Below, in pieces: positions 23,254 through 31,826 of a DNA stretch of 36,182 nt (positions within the stretch are counted from its first letter, which is position 1; every line of letters begins with the position of its first letter). The stretch is taken from contig JAAWIE010000012.1 of the NCBI GenBank assembly GCA_022796195.1, positions 1 through 36,182 on the forward strand, given 5' to 3'. Under the pieces are notes generated by a model. It was not told the DNA's origin. It did not search any database and saw nothing but the letters and a program-made list of their open reading frames with translations. The DNA is from Lawsonibacter sp. (GTDB lineage Bacteria > Bacillota > Clostridia > Oscillospirales > Oscillospiraceae). A program made the translations under genes and the position numbers.

Positions 23254-24959
23254 CCGACCGGGAATTGGAGCAAAAACTGGCCGAAGCCATAGAGCATACA
23301 GCCCCCGATGATTGGAACGCCATTCTCTCCCGCTGCGGTGCGCAAAACGGGAGTGTGATGGAAATGAAAGAATTGAAGTCCGATCAGAATGTTATTGACG
23401 TGAAGGTCACAGAAGTGAAAGCCAGAAAGAAACTGCGTCCGTGGCTGGCCGCCGCCTGCGCGGCGCTGGTATTGCTGGGTGCAGGGGGCGGCGGGCTGCT
23501 GTATCAACGGAGTTACGCCGTGACCAGCGTAGTTTCCCTGGATGTCAACCCCAGTATCGAACTGCGGGTAAACCGGGCGGAGCGGGTGATCTCCTGTACT
23601 GCGCTGAATACCGAAGCGGCGGCGGTGCTTTTCGACATGAACGGCGGCGCCGACCTGAAAGGCACTAAGCTGGATGTAGCCGTGAACGCAATTGTGGGTG
23701 CGCTGGTGCGGGAGGGTTATTTGGATAGCATTTCCTCCGCAATTCTTATTTCGGTGGAGGACAGCGACCAGGACCGTGCCGCCCGGCTCCAGGCGGAGCT
23801 GGTGGCTTCGGTAGACGGTGTACTCCGGACCCAGGCCCCTAATACCTCAGTTTTGAGCCAGGTGCTCACCGTGGACGCTCCCGCACTGGATTATACCCCC
23901 TATGAAAACGGACTTTCCGCCGGTAAATCCGCTCTGGTGCGGAAGGTGATGGAGATGAATGGTACCATTGCAACCAACAGCACAGAAGCCTTTGACAAAC
24001 TGGCCGCTCTGTCTGTGGAAGAGCTGAACGATCTGCTGAAGTCGGGGGAGACGCGAATTCCCATTGGTAAGCCCGCCGCTGCTCAGGCTGCAGAGGAGTA
24101 CGCTGGAACATTGGCTGTGAATTCTGTGACCACGGATGTGGACCCGGAGTTGGATGAGGTTCCCCCTCACTACGAGGTGGGGATAAAAACATCCTGGGGG
24201 GAGTTTGACTATATCGTAGATGCCTTTACCGGAGAAGTGCTCAGAGGCCAGAAAGATCTGTTGAATTACGTCCCTGGAGGGAACGGACAGTCTGTAGAAC
24301 AGCCTAACACAGGAACTCAGACACCTAACACAGGAACTCAGACACCTAACACAGGAACTCAGACGCCTAGCGCGGGCACTCAGAAGCCCGGTACCAGCAC
24401 CCAGACGCCTAGCACGGGCACTCAGACACCTAGTGCCGGTACCCAGACGCCGAATTCACAAAAACCGGCCTCGCAGGATGTAGGACAGGATGCCGCTAAA
24501 CAGGCTGCGCTGAACCACGCCGGACTTGCTGAGAGCGATGTTTCCAACTGGAAAATTGAACGGGAATGGGAAAACGGCCGGTTGGAGTATGATATTGAGT
24601 TCTGGTGCGGCACGACAGAATACGACTATACCATTGACGGTTCCTCCTGTTCCGTATTGAAGCACGAGTGGGACCATCACCCGGAGTACAATTCCGAACA
24701 CCATGGCGGAAGTACCACAACACCCAGCACAGGAAACACTACTGTGGAAGATATTGGCCGGGATGGCGCAAAAGCCGCCGCGTTGAACCATGCTGGAGTA
24801 GCTGAAAGTCAGACTACCAGAATGAAAGTGAAACAGGATTGGGACGATGGCCGGCTGGAGTACGAAGTGGAGTTTAATGTGGGCTGGACCGAGTATGAGT
24901 ACACCATTGATGGCGCTACCGGCGCGATTCTGGAGTATGAACAGGATATAGACGATTGA
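23250..24959 (+). CDS. RsgI-like transmembrane anti-sigma factor with PepSY domains
   Basis: 569-aa single-pass membrane protein. A cytoplasmic N-terminus (1-62) is expected to bind the adjacent sigma factor. One TM segment (about 63-86) leads to the RsgI-type extracytoplasmic motif SLDVNPSIEL (96-105) and its conserved domain (to about 200). A PepSY-like domain (about 273-337), a Thr/Pro/Gln linker of seven 7-residue repeats (about 352-400) and two more PepSY domains (about 410-475 and 499-569) complete it. RsgI proteins are reported to self-cleave at the Asn-Pro bond of this motif (here N100-P101). The ATG at 23250 follows AGGAGAG; a longer frame from 23013 would run through the sigma gene and is rejected. 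Confidence 0.88.
   Translation: MTDRELEQKLAEAIEHTAPDDWNAILSRCGAQNGSVMEMKELKSDQNVIDVKVTEVKARKKLRPWLAAACAALVLLGAGGGGLLYQRSYAVTSVVSLDVNPSIELRVNRAERVISCTALNTEAAAVLFDMNGGADLKGTKLDVAVNAIVGALVREGYLDSISSAILISVEDSDQDRAARLQAELVASVDGVLRTQAPNTSVLSQVLTVDAPALDYTPYENGLSAGKSALVRKVMEMNGTIATNSTEAFDKLAALSVEELNDLLKSGETRIPIGKPAAAQAAEEYAGTLAVNSVTTDVDPELDEVPPHYEVGIKTSWGEFDYIVDAFTGEVLRGQKDLLNYVPGGNGQSVEQPNTGTQTPNTGTQTPNTGTQTPSAGTQKPGTSTQTPSTGTQTPSAGTQTPNSQKPASQDVGQDAAKQAALNHAGLAESDVSNWKIEREWENGRLEYDIEFWCGTTEYDYTIDGSSCSVLKHEWDHHPEYNSEHHGGSTTTPSTGNTTVEDIGRDGAKAAALNHAGVAESQTTRMKVKQDWDDGRLEYEVEFNVGWTEYEYTIDGATGAILEYEQDIDD
24303..24449 (+). repeat. Seven tandem 21-bp repeats inside the anti-sigma gene
   Basis: Units begin at 24303, 24324, 24345, 24366, 24387, 24408 and 24429. 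The first three are identical except for one base (CCTAACACAGGAACTCAGAC + A/G); the other four are diverged. Each codes for PxxGTQT-type heptapeptides, an extended linker between PepSY domains. Near-identical units suggest recent slippage expansion. Confidence 0.95.
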
Positions 24960-24967
24960 TTGAGAAA

Positions 24968-25007
24968 CAGCCGCGTGACTGGATGCCGTCACGCGGCTGC
25001 TTTTATT
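24968..25007 (+). terminator. Terminator of the sigma/anti-sigma operon
   Basis: CAGCCGCGTGAC (24968-24979) pairs with GTCACGCGGCTG (24988-24999), followed by CTTTTATT, 8 bp after the stop codon. Confidence 0.93.
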
Positions 25008-25064
25008 ACAGTTGGCAGGAGTTTGGCAGATTAACAATTTTTTCATATAATTTTCATTTCCCTC

Positions 25065-25093
25065 TTGTAATTTTTCGCTATATCCTGTAAAAT
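25065..25093 (+). promoter_or_regulatory. Promoter of the chemoreceptor gene
   Basis: TTGTAA (25065-25070), a 17-nt spacer and TAAAAT (25088-25093). A leader of about 110 nt follows. Confidence 0.6.
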
Positions 25094-25109
25094 GTAACTG
25101 TTAAGTTTT

Positions 25110-25163
25110 GCTCCTGAGACCTATATTTCCAGTATGGAAATACAGGTCCCAGTAAGGGGGAGC
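25110..25163 (+). other. Long imperfect hairpin in the chemoreceptor leader
   Basis: GCTCC (25110-25114) pairs with GGAGC (25159-25163). Inside it, GAGACCTATATTTCC pairs with GGAAATACAGGTCCC with two mismatches. It does not match a c-di-GMP riboswitch consensus that I can recognise. It ends about 15 nt before the first ribosome site. Confidence 0.5.
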
Positions 25164-25210
25164 AGTCCCAGTGTACAAGGAGGATGTATGCGGGGATGAA
25201 AGGAGAAAAC

Positions 25211-26890
25211 ATGAAAAAAGCGATGAATCAATCTACGCTGACCACAATCCTGAATGTGGCCTCCATCTGTGCGCTGGTACTGCTGCTGATTCTAATTTTT
25301 ATCAACAACGGCATAAGCGGTCAGCTGGCTGAATCCAATGAACAACGCTACTTATTGACCTACAACGCAAATCGTTTTATGAATGGCTCGGCCTATCTGA
25401 CCAACGAGGTTAGAGCCTTCGCCGCTACTGGGCTTCAGGAGCATTATGACAATTACTGGAACGAAGTAAACTATCTAAAGAACCGGGATTTGGGCGTAGC
25501 TGCTATGCAGGAGATCGGAATTACGGCAGAAGAACAGAGCATGATCGACAGCATGTCCGCCCTGTCGAATGAGCTGGTTCCGCTGGAAGAACAGGCTATG
25601 GAGCAGGTTCAGAACGGCCAGCAGGAAACTGCAATTGACTATGTTTATGGTAAGGCGTACAGCGATTCGCTGGCCAAAATTACCAGCTTGAAGGAACAAT
25701 TTTTGGAACATCTGGATACTCGGTCCTCCGAGGCGGTACACTCTTTAAGCTGGACCAGCTCTATGCTTCGCGTGTTAATGGTGGTGTCGCTTTTGGTGGT
25801 GGGGATTCTCCAGGCCATCAGTATACGTGTGATTCGCAAACGTATTTTAAGTCCGGTCTTTGCAGTGCGGGACCAAATGGGAGAGATATCCCAAGGAAAT
25901 CTCTCCGCTGAGTTCAACTGGAAACCTGACAGTTCTGAGATTGGAATGTTGGTGAATTCGATTCATGAGACAAAAAGAGAGCTGAAGAAATACATTAAGG
26001 ATATCGACAATAAACTGGCCCATATGGCTGGCGGAAATATGAATCTGACCGTGGACCACAGTTATCGGGGAGAGTTCCTGCCCATCCAAAATGCCATGCG
26101 CCAGATTTTGGATTCGTTAAATGAGGCACTGCGCAGTATCAGCCAGACCGCTCAGGAGGTATCGGAAGAGTCGCAGCGGGTGGCGGCTGGCGCACAGACC
26201 TTGTCAGAGGGAGCTGTGCAGCAGGCGTCCACAGTCGAAGAACTGTCCGCTGGTATTCAGGATATCTCCGGTCAGGTCAGCCGTACCTCGGAAGATGCGG
26301 CGGAGGCCCGGAAGTTTGCGGCAGAAGCCGGGGAACAGCTGAAGATGTGCAGTACGAAGATGAAGGAGCTGACCTCTGCCATTGCGGATATTGCCGCCTC
26401 TTCCAATCAGATCAGCGGTATCACCAAGGCGATTGAGGATATCTCCTTCCAGACCAATATTCTGGCCTTGAACGCCTCGGTAGAGGCGGCCCGGGCCGGG
26501 GCGGCAGGAAAGGGCTTTGCCGTTGTGGCGGATGAAGTCCAGCGGCTGGCGAGTAAGAGCTCAGAGTCTGCCAAGGATATCACAGAATTGATTGCCGCCT
26601 CAGTTCAGCTGGTCCAATACGGTACATCCTTGTCGGAAGAGACCACCAAGGCACTTACCAATGTCGTAAACAGTTCTCAGCAGTCTGAGGAATTGGTGGA
26701 ACAGATTGCCCAGTCCGCACAAGCGCAGGCTATGTCTTTGAAGCAGCTGACCGAGGGCATGGAACTGATTTCTGGCGTAATACAGACCAACGCAGCCACG
26801 GCACAGGAGTCAGCCTCCTCGGCTGAAGAGCTCCACAGTCAGGCAGCAGCGTTGACGGCCTCTGTCCAGCGTTTCCGGCTTCGTCCTTAA
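25211..26890 (+). CDS. Methyl-accepting chemotaxis protein
   Basis: 559-aa transmembrane chemoreceptor. TM1 is at about 11-33, an extracytoplasmic four-helix-bundle-type sensor domain (about 34-175) follows, then TM2 (about 180-202), HAMP (about 203-258) and a long cytoplasmic signalling coiled coil (about 290-555). The CheW/CheA-binding tip is intact ([12 protein letters not shown] then [15 protein letters not shown], about 415-442). The start is set at the ATG at 25211 after AGGAGA at 25201-25206. In-frame ATGs at 25184 and 25196 also exist, served poorly by an upstream AAGGAGG. It is monocistronic, with no che or flagellar genes adjacent. The ligand is unknown. Confidence 0.95.
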   Translation: MKKAMNQSTLTTILNVASICALVLLLILIFINNGISGQLAESNEQRYLLTYNANRFMNGSAYLTNEVRAFAATGLQEHYDNYWNEVNYLKNRDLGVAAMQEIGITAEEQSMIDSMSALSNELVPLEEQAMEQVQNGQQETAIDYVYGKAYSDSLAKITSLKEQFLEHLDTRSSEAVHSLSWTSSMLRVLMVVSLLVVGILQAISIRVIRKRILSPVFAVRDQMGEISQGNLSAEFNWKPDSSEIGMLVNSIHETKRELKKYIKDIDNKLAHMAGGNMNLTVDHSYRGEFLPIQNAMRQILDSLNEALRSISQTAQEVSEESQRVAAGAQTLSEGAVQQASTVEELSAGIQDISGQVSRTSEDAAEARKFAAEAGEQLKMCSTKMKELTSAIADIAASSNQISGITKAIEDISFQTNILALNASVEAARAGAAGKGFAVVADEVQRLASKSSESAKDITELIAASVQLVQYGTSLSEETTKALTNVVNSSQQSEELVEQIAQSAQAQAMSLKQLTEGMELISGVIQTNAATAQESASSAEELHSQAAALTASVQRFRLRP

Positions 26891-26895
26891 TCTAT

Positions 26896-26924
26896 AAAAA
26901 AAGAGCGCGTAGGCGCTCTTTTTT
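26896..26924. terminator. Bidirectional terminator, chemoreceptor / MATE
   Basis: AAAAAAGAGCGC and GCGCTCTTTTTT flank a GTAG-type loop, giving T-runs on both strands. The - strand MATE stop codon overlaps its edge. Confidence 0.93.
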
Positions 26925-28317
26925 ATGTCTTTTCCGGCATAGATGTGGGGTCGTCAACCACCCGCTTACCGGCCAGATCTACCCGGCTGTAATAGACCAA
27001 GGTGAGGATGCTACAGATCAGCCAGCCCAAAGGATAGCCTGCGGCGACCGGGAGCGGGGTATTGGTGATGAAATTGGTGAGAATATAGAGGTAAATTTGA
27101 CGAAATACGACAAAAGAGAACAGCATGATATAAGTTGGCACTTGACTGATCCCCGCTCCGCGCAGAGAACCGGCGTAGATTTGATTGATGCACACCAGCA
27201 GGTAACAGGGGCAGAGCAGACGAAGGAACATGACGCCGTATTCCACCACCTCGGGTTTGTCATTGAAGAAGGCTACCAACCAAGGGGCGGTGGGTACAAC
27301 CAGCGCGGCCAGCCCAAGCGCGATGCCCCAAGACAGAAACAGGGCATACCGAGTGCCTTTTTTGGCTCGCTCCACTTGGCCGGTACCTAGATTTTGTCCT
27401 ACGAAGGTAGTGGCGGCTAGCGCCAGAGACTGCACCGGAAGGAGTAGAAATTGGTCGATCTTGGTACAGGAGGTCCAGCCGGACATACAGTCCAGACCGA
27501 ATACGTTAATATAGGACTGAACGAATACATTTGAAAAGGAGGTAATTGCCATCTGCAAGGCGGAGGGAATTCCAATCCGGACAATCTGCTTTAAAATGTG
27601 CAGGGATATCCGCAGGTCTTGGAGCCGCAGGCGGATACAAGCCTCACTGCGGGCCAGAACCATTAAAATCAACGCCGCCGAGATGCCTTGGGCCAGAATG
27701 GTAGCGTAGGCTACACCCTCCACCCCCATGTCCAAGCCGATGACAAAGAACAGGTCCAGAGCAATATTCAGCAGGGTAGAGACCACCAGAAAATAGAAGG
27801 GACGATTAGAGTCGCCTACTGCACGGAGAATACCCGAGCCCATATTGTACAGCATCAGGCCCAGACTGCCAGCAAAATAGATGGTCAGGTAGGTAGTGGC
27901 TTCCGGGACGGCTTGGAGATCAGTTTTCATCAGTTGGAGCATTGTTGGAATGATCAGAATGCCCACGACGGTCAGAACAATGCCTAGAATCAACGTCATC
28001 ACCAGGGAGGTGTGGACAGTTTCCCGAACCTTATCTTCCTTTTTAGCCCCATAGTACTGGGAGATTACTACCCCCGCGCCGCTGGCAAGGCCCAGAAAGA
28101 AACCGATCAGCATGTTGATGATGGGGGTGACGGTTCCTACAGCGGAGTAGGCTTCATTGCTGACATACCGCCCAACTACCCATAGGTCTACTGTGTTGTA
28201 GAGCTGCTGGAACAGGTTGCCCAGCAGAAGTGGGATTGCAAATCGAACCAAATGGCCTACCACATGGCCTTGAGTCATGTCTACGGAATGTCCGGATTTC
28301 TTTACCAGTGCGGACAA
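26923..28317 (-). CDS. MATE-family multidrug/cation exporter
   Basis: 464-aa polytopic membrane protein with about 12 predicted helices in two homologous MatE halves. The N-terminal half has IPLLLGNLFQQLYNTVDLWVVGRYV near 30 and GASGAGVV-type sequence (GLASGAGVVISQYYGAK) near 78. The C-terminal half begins near 245 (IPSALQMAITSFSNVFVQSYIN). It probably exports cationic compounds in exchange for sodium or protons; the substrate is not predictable. The start is a TTG at 28317, supported by GGAGGT eight bases upstream on the - strand. The gene lies 78 bp downstream of cinA without a terminator, so the two may be cotranscribed. Confidence 0.93.
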   Translation of the reverse strand: MSALVKKSGHSVDMTQGHVVGHLVRFAIPLLLGNLFQQLYNTVDLWVVGRYVSNEAYSAVGTVTPIINMLIGFFLGLASGAGVVISQYYGAKKEDKVRETVHTSLVMTLILGIVLTVVGILIIPTMLQLMKTDLQAVPEATTYLTIYFAGSLGLMLYNMGSGILRAVGDSNRPFYFLVVSTLLNIALDLFFVIGLDMGVEGVAYATILAQGISAALILMVLARSEACIRLRLQDLRISLHILKQIVRIGIPSALQMAITSFSNVFVQSYINVFGLDCMSGWTSCTKIDQFLLLPVQSLALAATTFVGQNLGTGQVERAKKGTRYALFLSWGIALGLAALVVPTAPWLVAFFNDKPEVVEYGVMFLRLLCPCYLLVCINQIYAGSLRGAGISQVPTYIMLFSFVVFRQIYLYILTNFITNTPLPVAAGYPLGWLICSILTLVYYSRVDLAGKRVVDDPTSMPEKT

Positions 28318-28395
28318 GACGTTCTACCTCCACTCAAAATATAATTTTTAAGAACTGGCATTTCAGAGCCGGGAACGCCATCAAGTCGGGGAGGC

Positions 28396-29655
28396 TCAAT
28401 TCTCGTAGTCCAGTCCAGACAGATACCGGCGGGCCAGGTCAAACGCATGGCTGGCAGTCTGCGTACGCAGGCGCTCCCGCATCGGCCGGGCGCCTAGGTG
28501 AAGTGCGTGGACACAGGTGCCCTCAGGGGTGGCGATAGCCACGAACATGGTGCCTACTTCGTTGTTCCGGTCATCCCGGCTTGGCCCGGCTACGCCGGTA
28601 GAGGATAGCGCGATATCACAGCCCAATACTTTGCGGGCGCCTTCGGCCATCGCTTTTGCTGTTTCAGAAGAAACTGCCCCAAACTGGACCAGCAGCTCGT
28701 CCGGAACACCCAGGACCTGTTTCTTAATCTCGTTGGTGTAAGATACGATGCCTCCACGAAAGGCGGAGGAGGCCCCAGGGACGTCGGTAAGCCGCTTAGC
28801 AATCAGACCGCCAGTGCAGCTTTCAGCGCAGCCCAGAGTAAGCCCCTTTTCCTTACAGCCATGAATGACCACATGCTCTAAGGAAGGCACGTCCACCCCG
28901 TAGACCTTGTCACCAAACAGCTCCGTTACCTGCTGGACGGTGGGCCGGAGAAGGGCCTGAGCTTCTGCGTCAGTGGCAGCTTTGGCGGTAACACGCAGTT
29001 CGCATTCTCCCTCTTTGGCATAGGGGGCAAGGGTGGGGTTAGACATAGCGTTCATCTGGTTTCTCAGTTGAGCTTCCATTGTGGACTCGCCAATCCCGAA
29101 TAATTTAATCGTGTGGGAGGCAATGACCCCTTCGGACAGAGACATCAGGTAGGGCCTGGCCCGGTAGAGGAACATGGGCCGGCATTCGCTGGGCGGACCG
29201 GGGAGCATAATCACATGGACGCCCTCGGCCTGAAAAGCACAGCCGGGAGCGGTGCCCCAGTCGTTTTCCAGAATGGTACAGCCTTCCGGCAGCAGAGCCT
29301 GCTGGAGGTTGTTGTCTGTCATGACGCGGCCAGTACGCTGAAAATAAGCACAGATACGCTGTGCGGAGGGTTCGTCAAAGACCAGTTTTTTCCCAAACGC
29401 CTCAGCCAGCACATTTTTCGTCAGGTCGTCGCAGGTGGGGCCAAGACCGCCGGTGGTGATAATGATATCTGCCCGCTTTTTCGCGAGAGCGACCGCTTCT
29501 TTGGCACGCTGGAGATTGTCGCCTACAACAGTGTGCCAGAAGACATTTAACCCCAGCTCGCTGAGTCCCTGCGAAAGCATCTGTGCATCTGTGTTGGCAA
29601 TATTGCCTAACAGAAGTTCGGTGCCCACGGATAAAATTTCAACTGTATGAGACAT
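28396..29655 (-). CDS. cinA: CinA family nicotinamide-nucleotide amidase / competence-damage protein
   Basis: 419-aa two-domain protein. The N-terminal molybdopterin-binding-like CinA domain (about 1-170) has VEILSVGTELLLGNIANTD and ITTGGLGPTCDDLT. The C-terminal PncC-type amidase domain (about 260-419) has LGCAESCTGGLIAKRLTDVPGAS and STGVAGPS. The family deamidates nicotinamide mononucleotide for NAD recycling and hydrolyses ADP-ribose-type compounds. The start is set at the ATG at 29655 because GGAGGT is 9-10 nt upstream on the - strand and family alignment begins there. A longer in-frame start at 29760 adds 35 unrelated residues and is rejected. Confidence 0.95.
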   Translation of the reverse strand: MSHTVEILSVGTELLLGNIANTDAQMLSQGLSELGLNVFWHTVVGDNLQRAKEAVALAKKRADIIITTGGLGPTCDDLTKNVLAEAFGKKLVFDEPSAQRICAYFQRTGRVMTDNNLQQALLPEGCTILENDWGTAPGCAFQAEGVHVIMLPGPPSECRPMFLYRARPYLMSLSEGVIASHTIKLFGIGESTMEAQLRNQMNAMSNPTLAPYAKEGECELRVTAKAATDAEAQALLRPTVQQVTELFGDKVYGVDVPSLEHVVIHGCKEKGLTLGCAESCTGGLIAKRLTDVPGASSAFRGGIVSYTNEIKKQVLGVPDELLVQFGAVSSETAKAMAEGARKVLGCDIALSSTGVAGPSRDDRNNEVGTMFVAIATPEGTCVHALHLGARPMRERLRTQTASHAFDLARRYLSGLDYEN

Positions 29656-30022
29656 AATAAAGACCTCCCCGTCAGTACGGAATTTTGTCGTAAACTCATT
29701 ATAGCACGTCTCCAACAAAAGGGGTAGTCGTTTCCAGAAAGAGGAAGGTTTTTTGTACAATTTTTCTATTATACGGAGGATTCAGAGGGAACGTGAGGAA
29801 TTTGCGCAGGGTCTCCGCCAAAATTCCTCGCTTTTATTCGGCACTTTGCCGAAAAAAAGCAAAGAAAAGGCTCCCAAATCTAAAAAACATCCAAAGAACA
29901 GAGAATAGAACAGTTATTTTTAGACTTTTGTGAAGTTTTTGCAATGTTTCGACCATTTTACAGTTGAAATTTTTCCCGGTTTGGACTACAATGGGAACCG
30001 CAAGAGCAAGGAGGGGCCTCAT
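29656..30022. other. 367-bp intergenic region between cinA and trmL
   Basis: It holds a TATAAT with extended TGC for cinA on the - strand (29698-29703; -35 not clear) and the trmL promoter at 29964-29992. Between them is an A/T-rich stretch with two hairpins: GAGGAATTT (29795-29803) with AAATTCCTC (29821-29829), and TTCGGCA (29837-29843) with TGCCGAA (29847-29853). The first is followed on the + strand by GCTTTTATT. No gene is evident. Confidence 0.6.
29964..29992 (+). promoter_or_regulatory. Sigma-A promoter of trmL (and perhaps the glycolytic genes)
   Basis: TTGAAA (29964-29969), a 17-nt spacer and TACAAT (29987-29992), with a leader of about 24 nt. No other good promoter was found before pgk. 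Confidence 0.75.
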
Positions 30023-30511
30023 GTGCTGAACATCGTATTGGTCGAACCGGAGATACCACAAAATACCGGAAATATTGCCCGCACCTGTGCCGCCACCCGA
30101 AGCAGTCTCCACCTGATTGAGCCTTTGGGCTTTGAAATCAGCGAGAGAGCTGTGCGACGCGCGGGGCTGGATTACTGGCATATGGTAGACCTGCATGCCT
30201 ATAGCAGTCTGGACCACTTCTTCGCTGTTAACCCCAGTCCTGATCTGTGGCTGGCTACCACAAAAGCCCCCCGGGACTATACACAAGCTGAGTTTCGGGA
30301 TGGATGCTGGCTTATGTTTGGCAAGGAGACAGCCGGACTGCCCGAAGAATTGCGGAGGCACTGGTATGACCGGTGCGTCCGAATTCCCATGCGGCCCGAC
30401 GCACGGAGTCTGAATTTGGCCAACTCGGTAGCCGTCCTCACCTACGAGGCGCTGAGGCAGCTTGACTTTCCCGGCCTGTCTGGGGCGGGAGAGATGGCAA
30501 AACAGTCGTGA
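30023..30511 (+). CDS. trmL: tRNA (cytidine/uridine-2'-O-)-methyltransferase TrmL
   Basis: SPOUT-class methyltransferase that 2'-O-methylates the wobble base of certain tRNA-Leu species. At 162 aa it matches the family length. The three knot-region motifs are visible: EIPQNTGNIARTC near residue 10, MFGKETAGLPEEL near 97, and RSLNLANSVAVLTYEALRQ near 132. The start is a GTG at 30023 with GGAGGGG six bases upstream; the longer open frame from 29930 crosses the promoter. It precedes pgk by 45 bp. Confidence 0.94.
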   Translation: MLNIVLVEPEIPQNTGNIARTCAATRSSLHLIEPLGFEISERAVRRAGLDYWHMVDLHAYSSLDHFFAVNPSPDLWLATTKAPRDYTQAEFRDGCWLMFGKETAGLPEELRRHWYDRCVRIPMRPDARSLNLANSVAVLTYEALRQLDFPGLSGAGEMAKQS

Positions 30512-30556
30512 CCCCCTAATTTTGTCACCTTTTACGAAAAGAAAGGAGTCAAGAAA

Positions 30557-31753
30557 ATGAACTATAACAAGAAGACGGTTAAGGATGTAGATGTCAAGGG
30601 CAAGAAAGTATTGCTTCGCTGCGACTTTAACGTGCCCATGGCAAAAGATGGAAGCGGCGTTATTACGGATGACAAACGTATCCGGGCGGCACTGCCTACC
30701 ATCCAGTATCTGCTGGACCAGGGCGCGGCGGTGATTGCCTGCTCCCATATGGGCAAGCCTAAGGGTGAGGTGAAGCCGGAGCTGTCGCTAAAGCCTGTGG
30801 CCGTCCGGCTGGGCGAGCTGCTGGGCAAGGACATCATCATGGCCGCCGATGTGGTGGGCCCTGATGCTCAGGCTAAGGCCGCCGCACTTCAGCCCGGGCA
30901 GGTTCTGCTGCTGGAGAATACCCGCTTTGAGAAGGGCGAGACGAAGAATGACCCCGCTTTGGCTAAGGCCATGGCCGGCATGGCTGAGGTATATGTGTCC
31001 GATGCCTTTGGCGCGGTTCACCGTGCCCACGCCTCCACCGCCGGTGTGGCGGACTATTTGCCCGCCGTTTCCGGCTTCCTGATTCAAAAGGAATTGGACT
31101 TCATCGGCGGCGCACTGGCAAACCCCAAACGGCCTCTGGTCGCCATTCTGGGCGGCTCCAAGGTGTCCTCTAAGATCGGCGTGATTAACAATCTGCTGGA
31201 AATTGCCGATACCATTATCATCGGCGGCGGTATGGCCTACACCTTCTCTGCCGCCCAGGGCGGCACCGTAGGCGATTCCCTGCTGGAGGAGGACTGGAAG
31301 GACTACTCCCTGGAAATGATTCAGAAGGCCAAGGACAAGGGTGTCAAGCTGCTTCTGCCTGTGGATACGGTTATTGCGGACGCCTTTGCCCCTGATGCCA
31401 ACAGCAAGGTGGTCAAGGCCGGCGAAATTCCCGATGGCTGGCAGGGCCTGGATATCGGTCCTGAGACGGTCAAGCTGTATTGCGATGCTGTGGCCGATGC
31501 AGGCACTGTGATTTGGAACGGACCGATGGGCGTGTTTGAGTTTGCCGCGTTCGCCAAGGGCACCGAGGCTGTGGCCGAGGCCCTGAGTAAGACCAACGCC
31601 ATCACCATCATTGGCGGCGGCGATTCCGCAGCCGCTGTACAGCAGCTGGGCTATGCGGACAAGATGACCCATATTTCCACCGGCGGCGGGGCTTCCCTCG
31701 AGTTTATGGAGGGCAAGGAGCTGCCCGGCGTGGCCTGCCTGCTGGATCAGTAA
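30557..31753 (+). CDS. pgk: Phosphoglycerate kinase
   Basis: Glycolytic enzyme making ATP from 1,3-bisphosphoglycerate. 398 aa, full length. Motifs are RCDFNVPM near 22, SHMGKPKG near 62, [12 protein letters not shown] near 200 and GGGDSAAAV near 355 for nucleotide binding. AAAGGAG lies 9 nt before the ATG. It is first of four contiguous lower-glycolysis genes. gap, which usually precedes pgk, is replaced by trmL. Codon use is strongly biased to a small set of C- or G-ending codons, as expected for high expression. Confidence 0.98.
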   Translation: MNYNKKTVKDVDVKGKKVLLRCDFNVPMAKDGSGVITDDKRIRAALPTIQYLLDQGAAVIACSHMGKPKGEVKPELSLKPVAVRLGELLGKDIIMAADVVGPDAQAKAAALQPGQVLLLENTRFEKGETKNDPALAKAMAGMAEVYVSDAFGAVHRAHASTAGVADYLPAVSGFLIQKELDFIGGALANPKRPLVAILGGSKVSSKIGVINNLLEIADTIIIGGGMAYTFSAAQGGTVGDSLLEEDWKDYSLEMIQKAKDKGVKLLLPVDTVIADAFAPDANSKVVKAGEIPDGWQGLDIGPETVKLYCDAVADAGTVIWNGPMGVFEFAAFAKGTEAVAEALSKTNAITIIGGGDSAAAVQQLGYADKMTHISTGGGASLEFMEGKELPGVACLLDQ

Positions 31754-31766
31754 AAAAACAAGATAA

Positions 31767-31790
31767 GTTCCCGCTCCTTTGGGCGGGAAC
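31767..31790 (+). other. Intercistronic hairpin pgk-tpiA
   Basis: GTTCCCGC and GCGGGAAC form an 8-bp stem with an 8-nt loop. No T-run follows, so it is probably an RNA stability or processing element that allows read-through. Confidence 0.6.
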
Positions 31791-31826
31791 CGCGCGAGCA
31801 ACAATATACGATAGGAGAGATTTACT

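Noticed and set aside
24303-24449. Tandem repeats as a CRISPR array
   Set aside because: Units are contiguous 21-mers without spacers, in frame within a gene, and encode a linker.
25094-25183. c-di-GMP riboswitch before the chemoreceptor
   Set aside because: A hairpin is present, but the conserved GEMM-type core and tetraloop/receptor pattern could not be found.
29656-29760. 35-residue N-terminal extension of cinA
   Set aside because: It crosses the TATAAT promoter element and the GGAGGT site; family similarity starts at the ATG at 29655.
30788-31804. 338-codon - strand open frame
   Set aside because: Antisense to pgk; composition is that of a mirrored high-bias gene.
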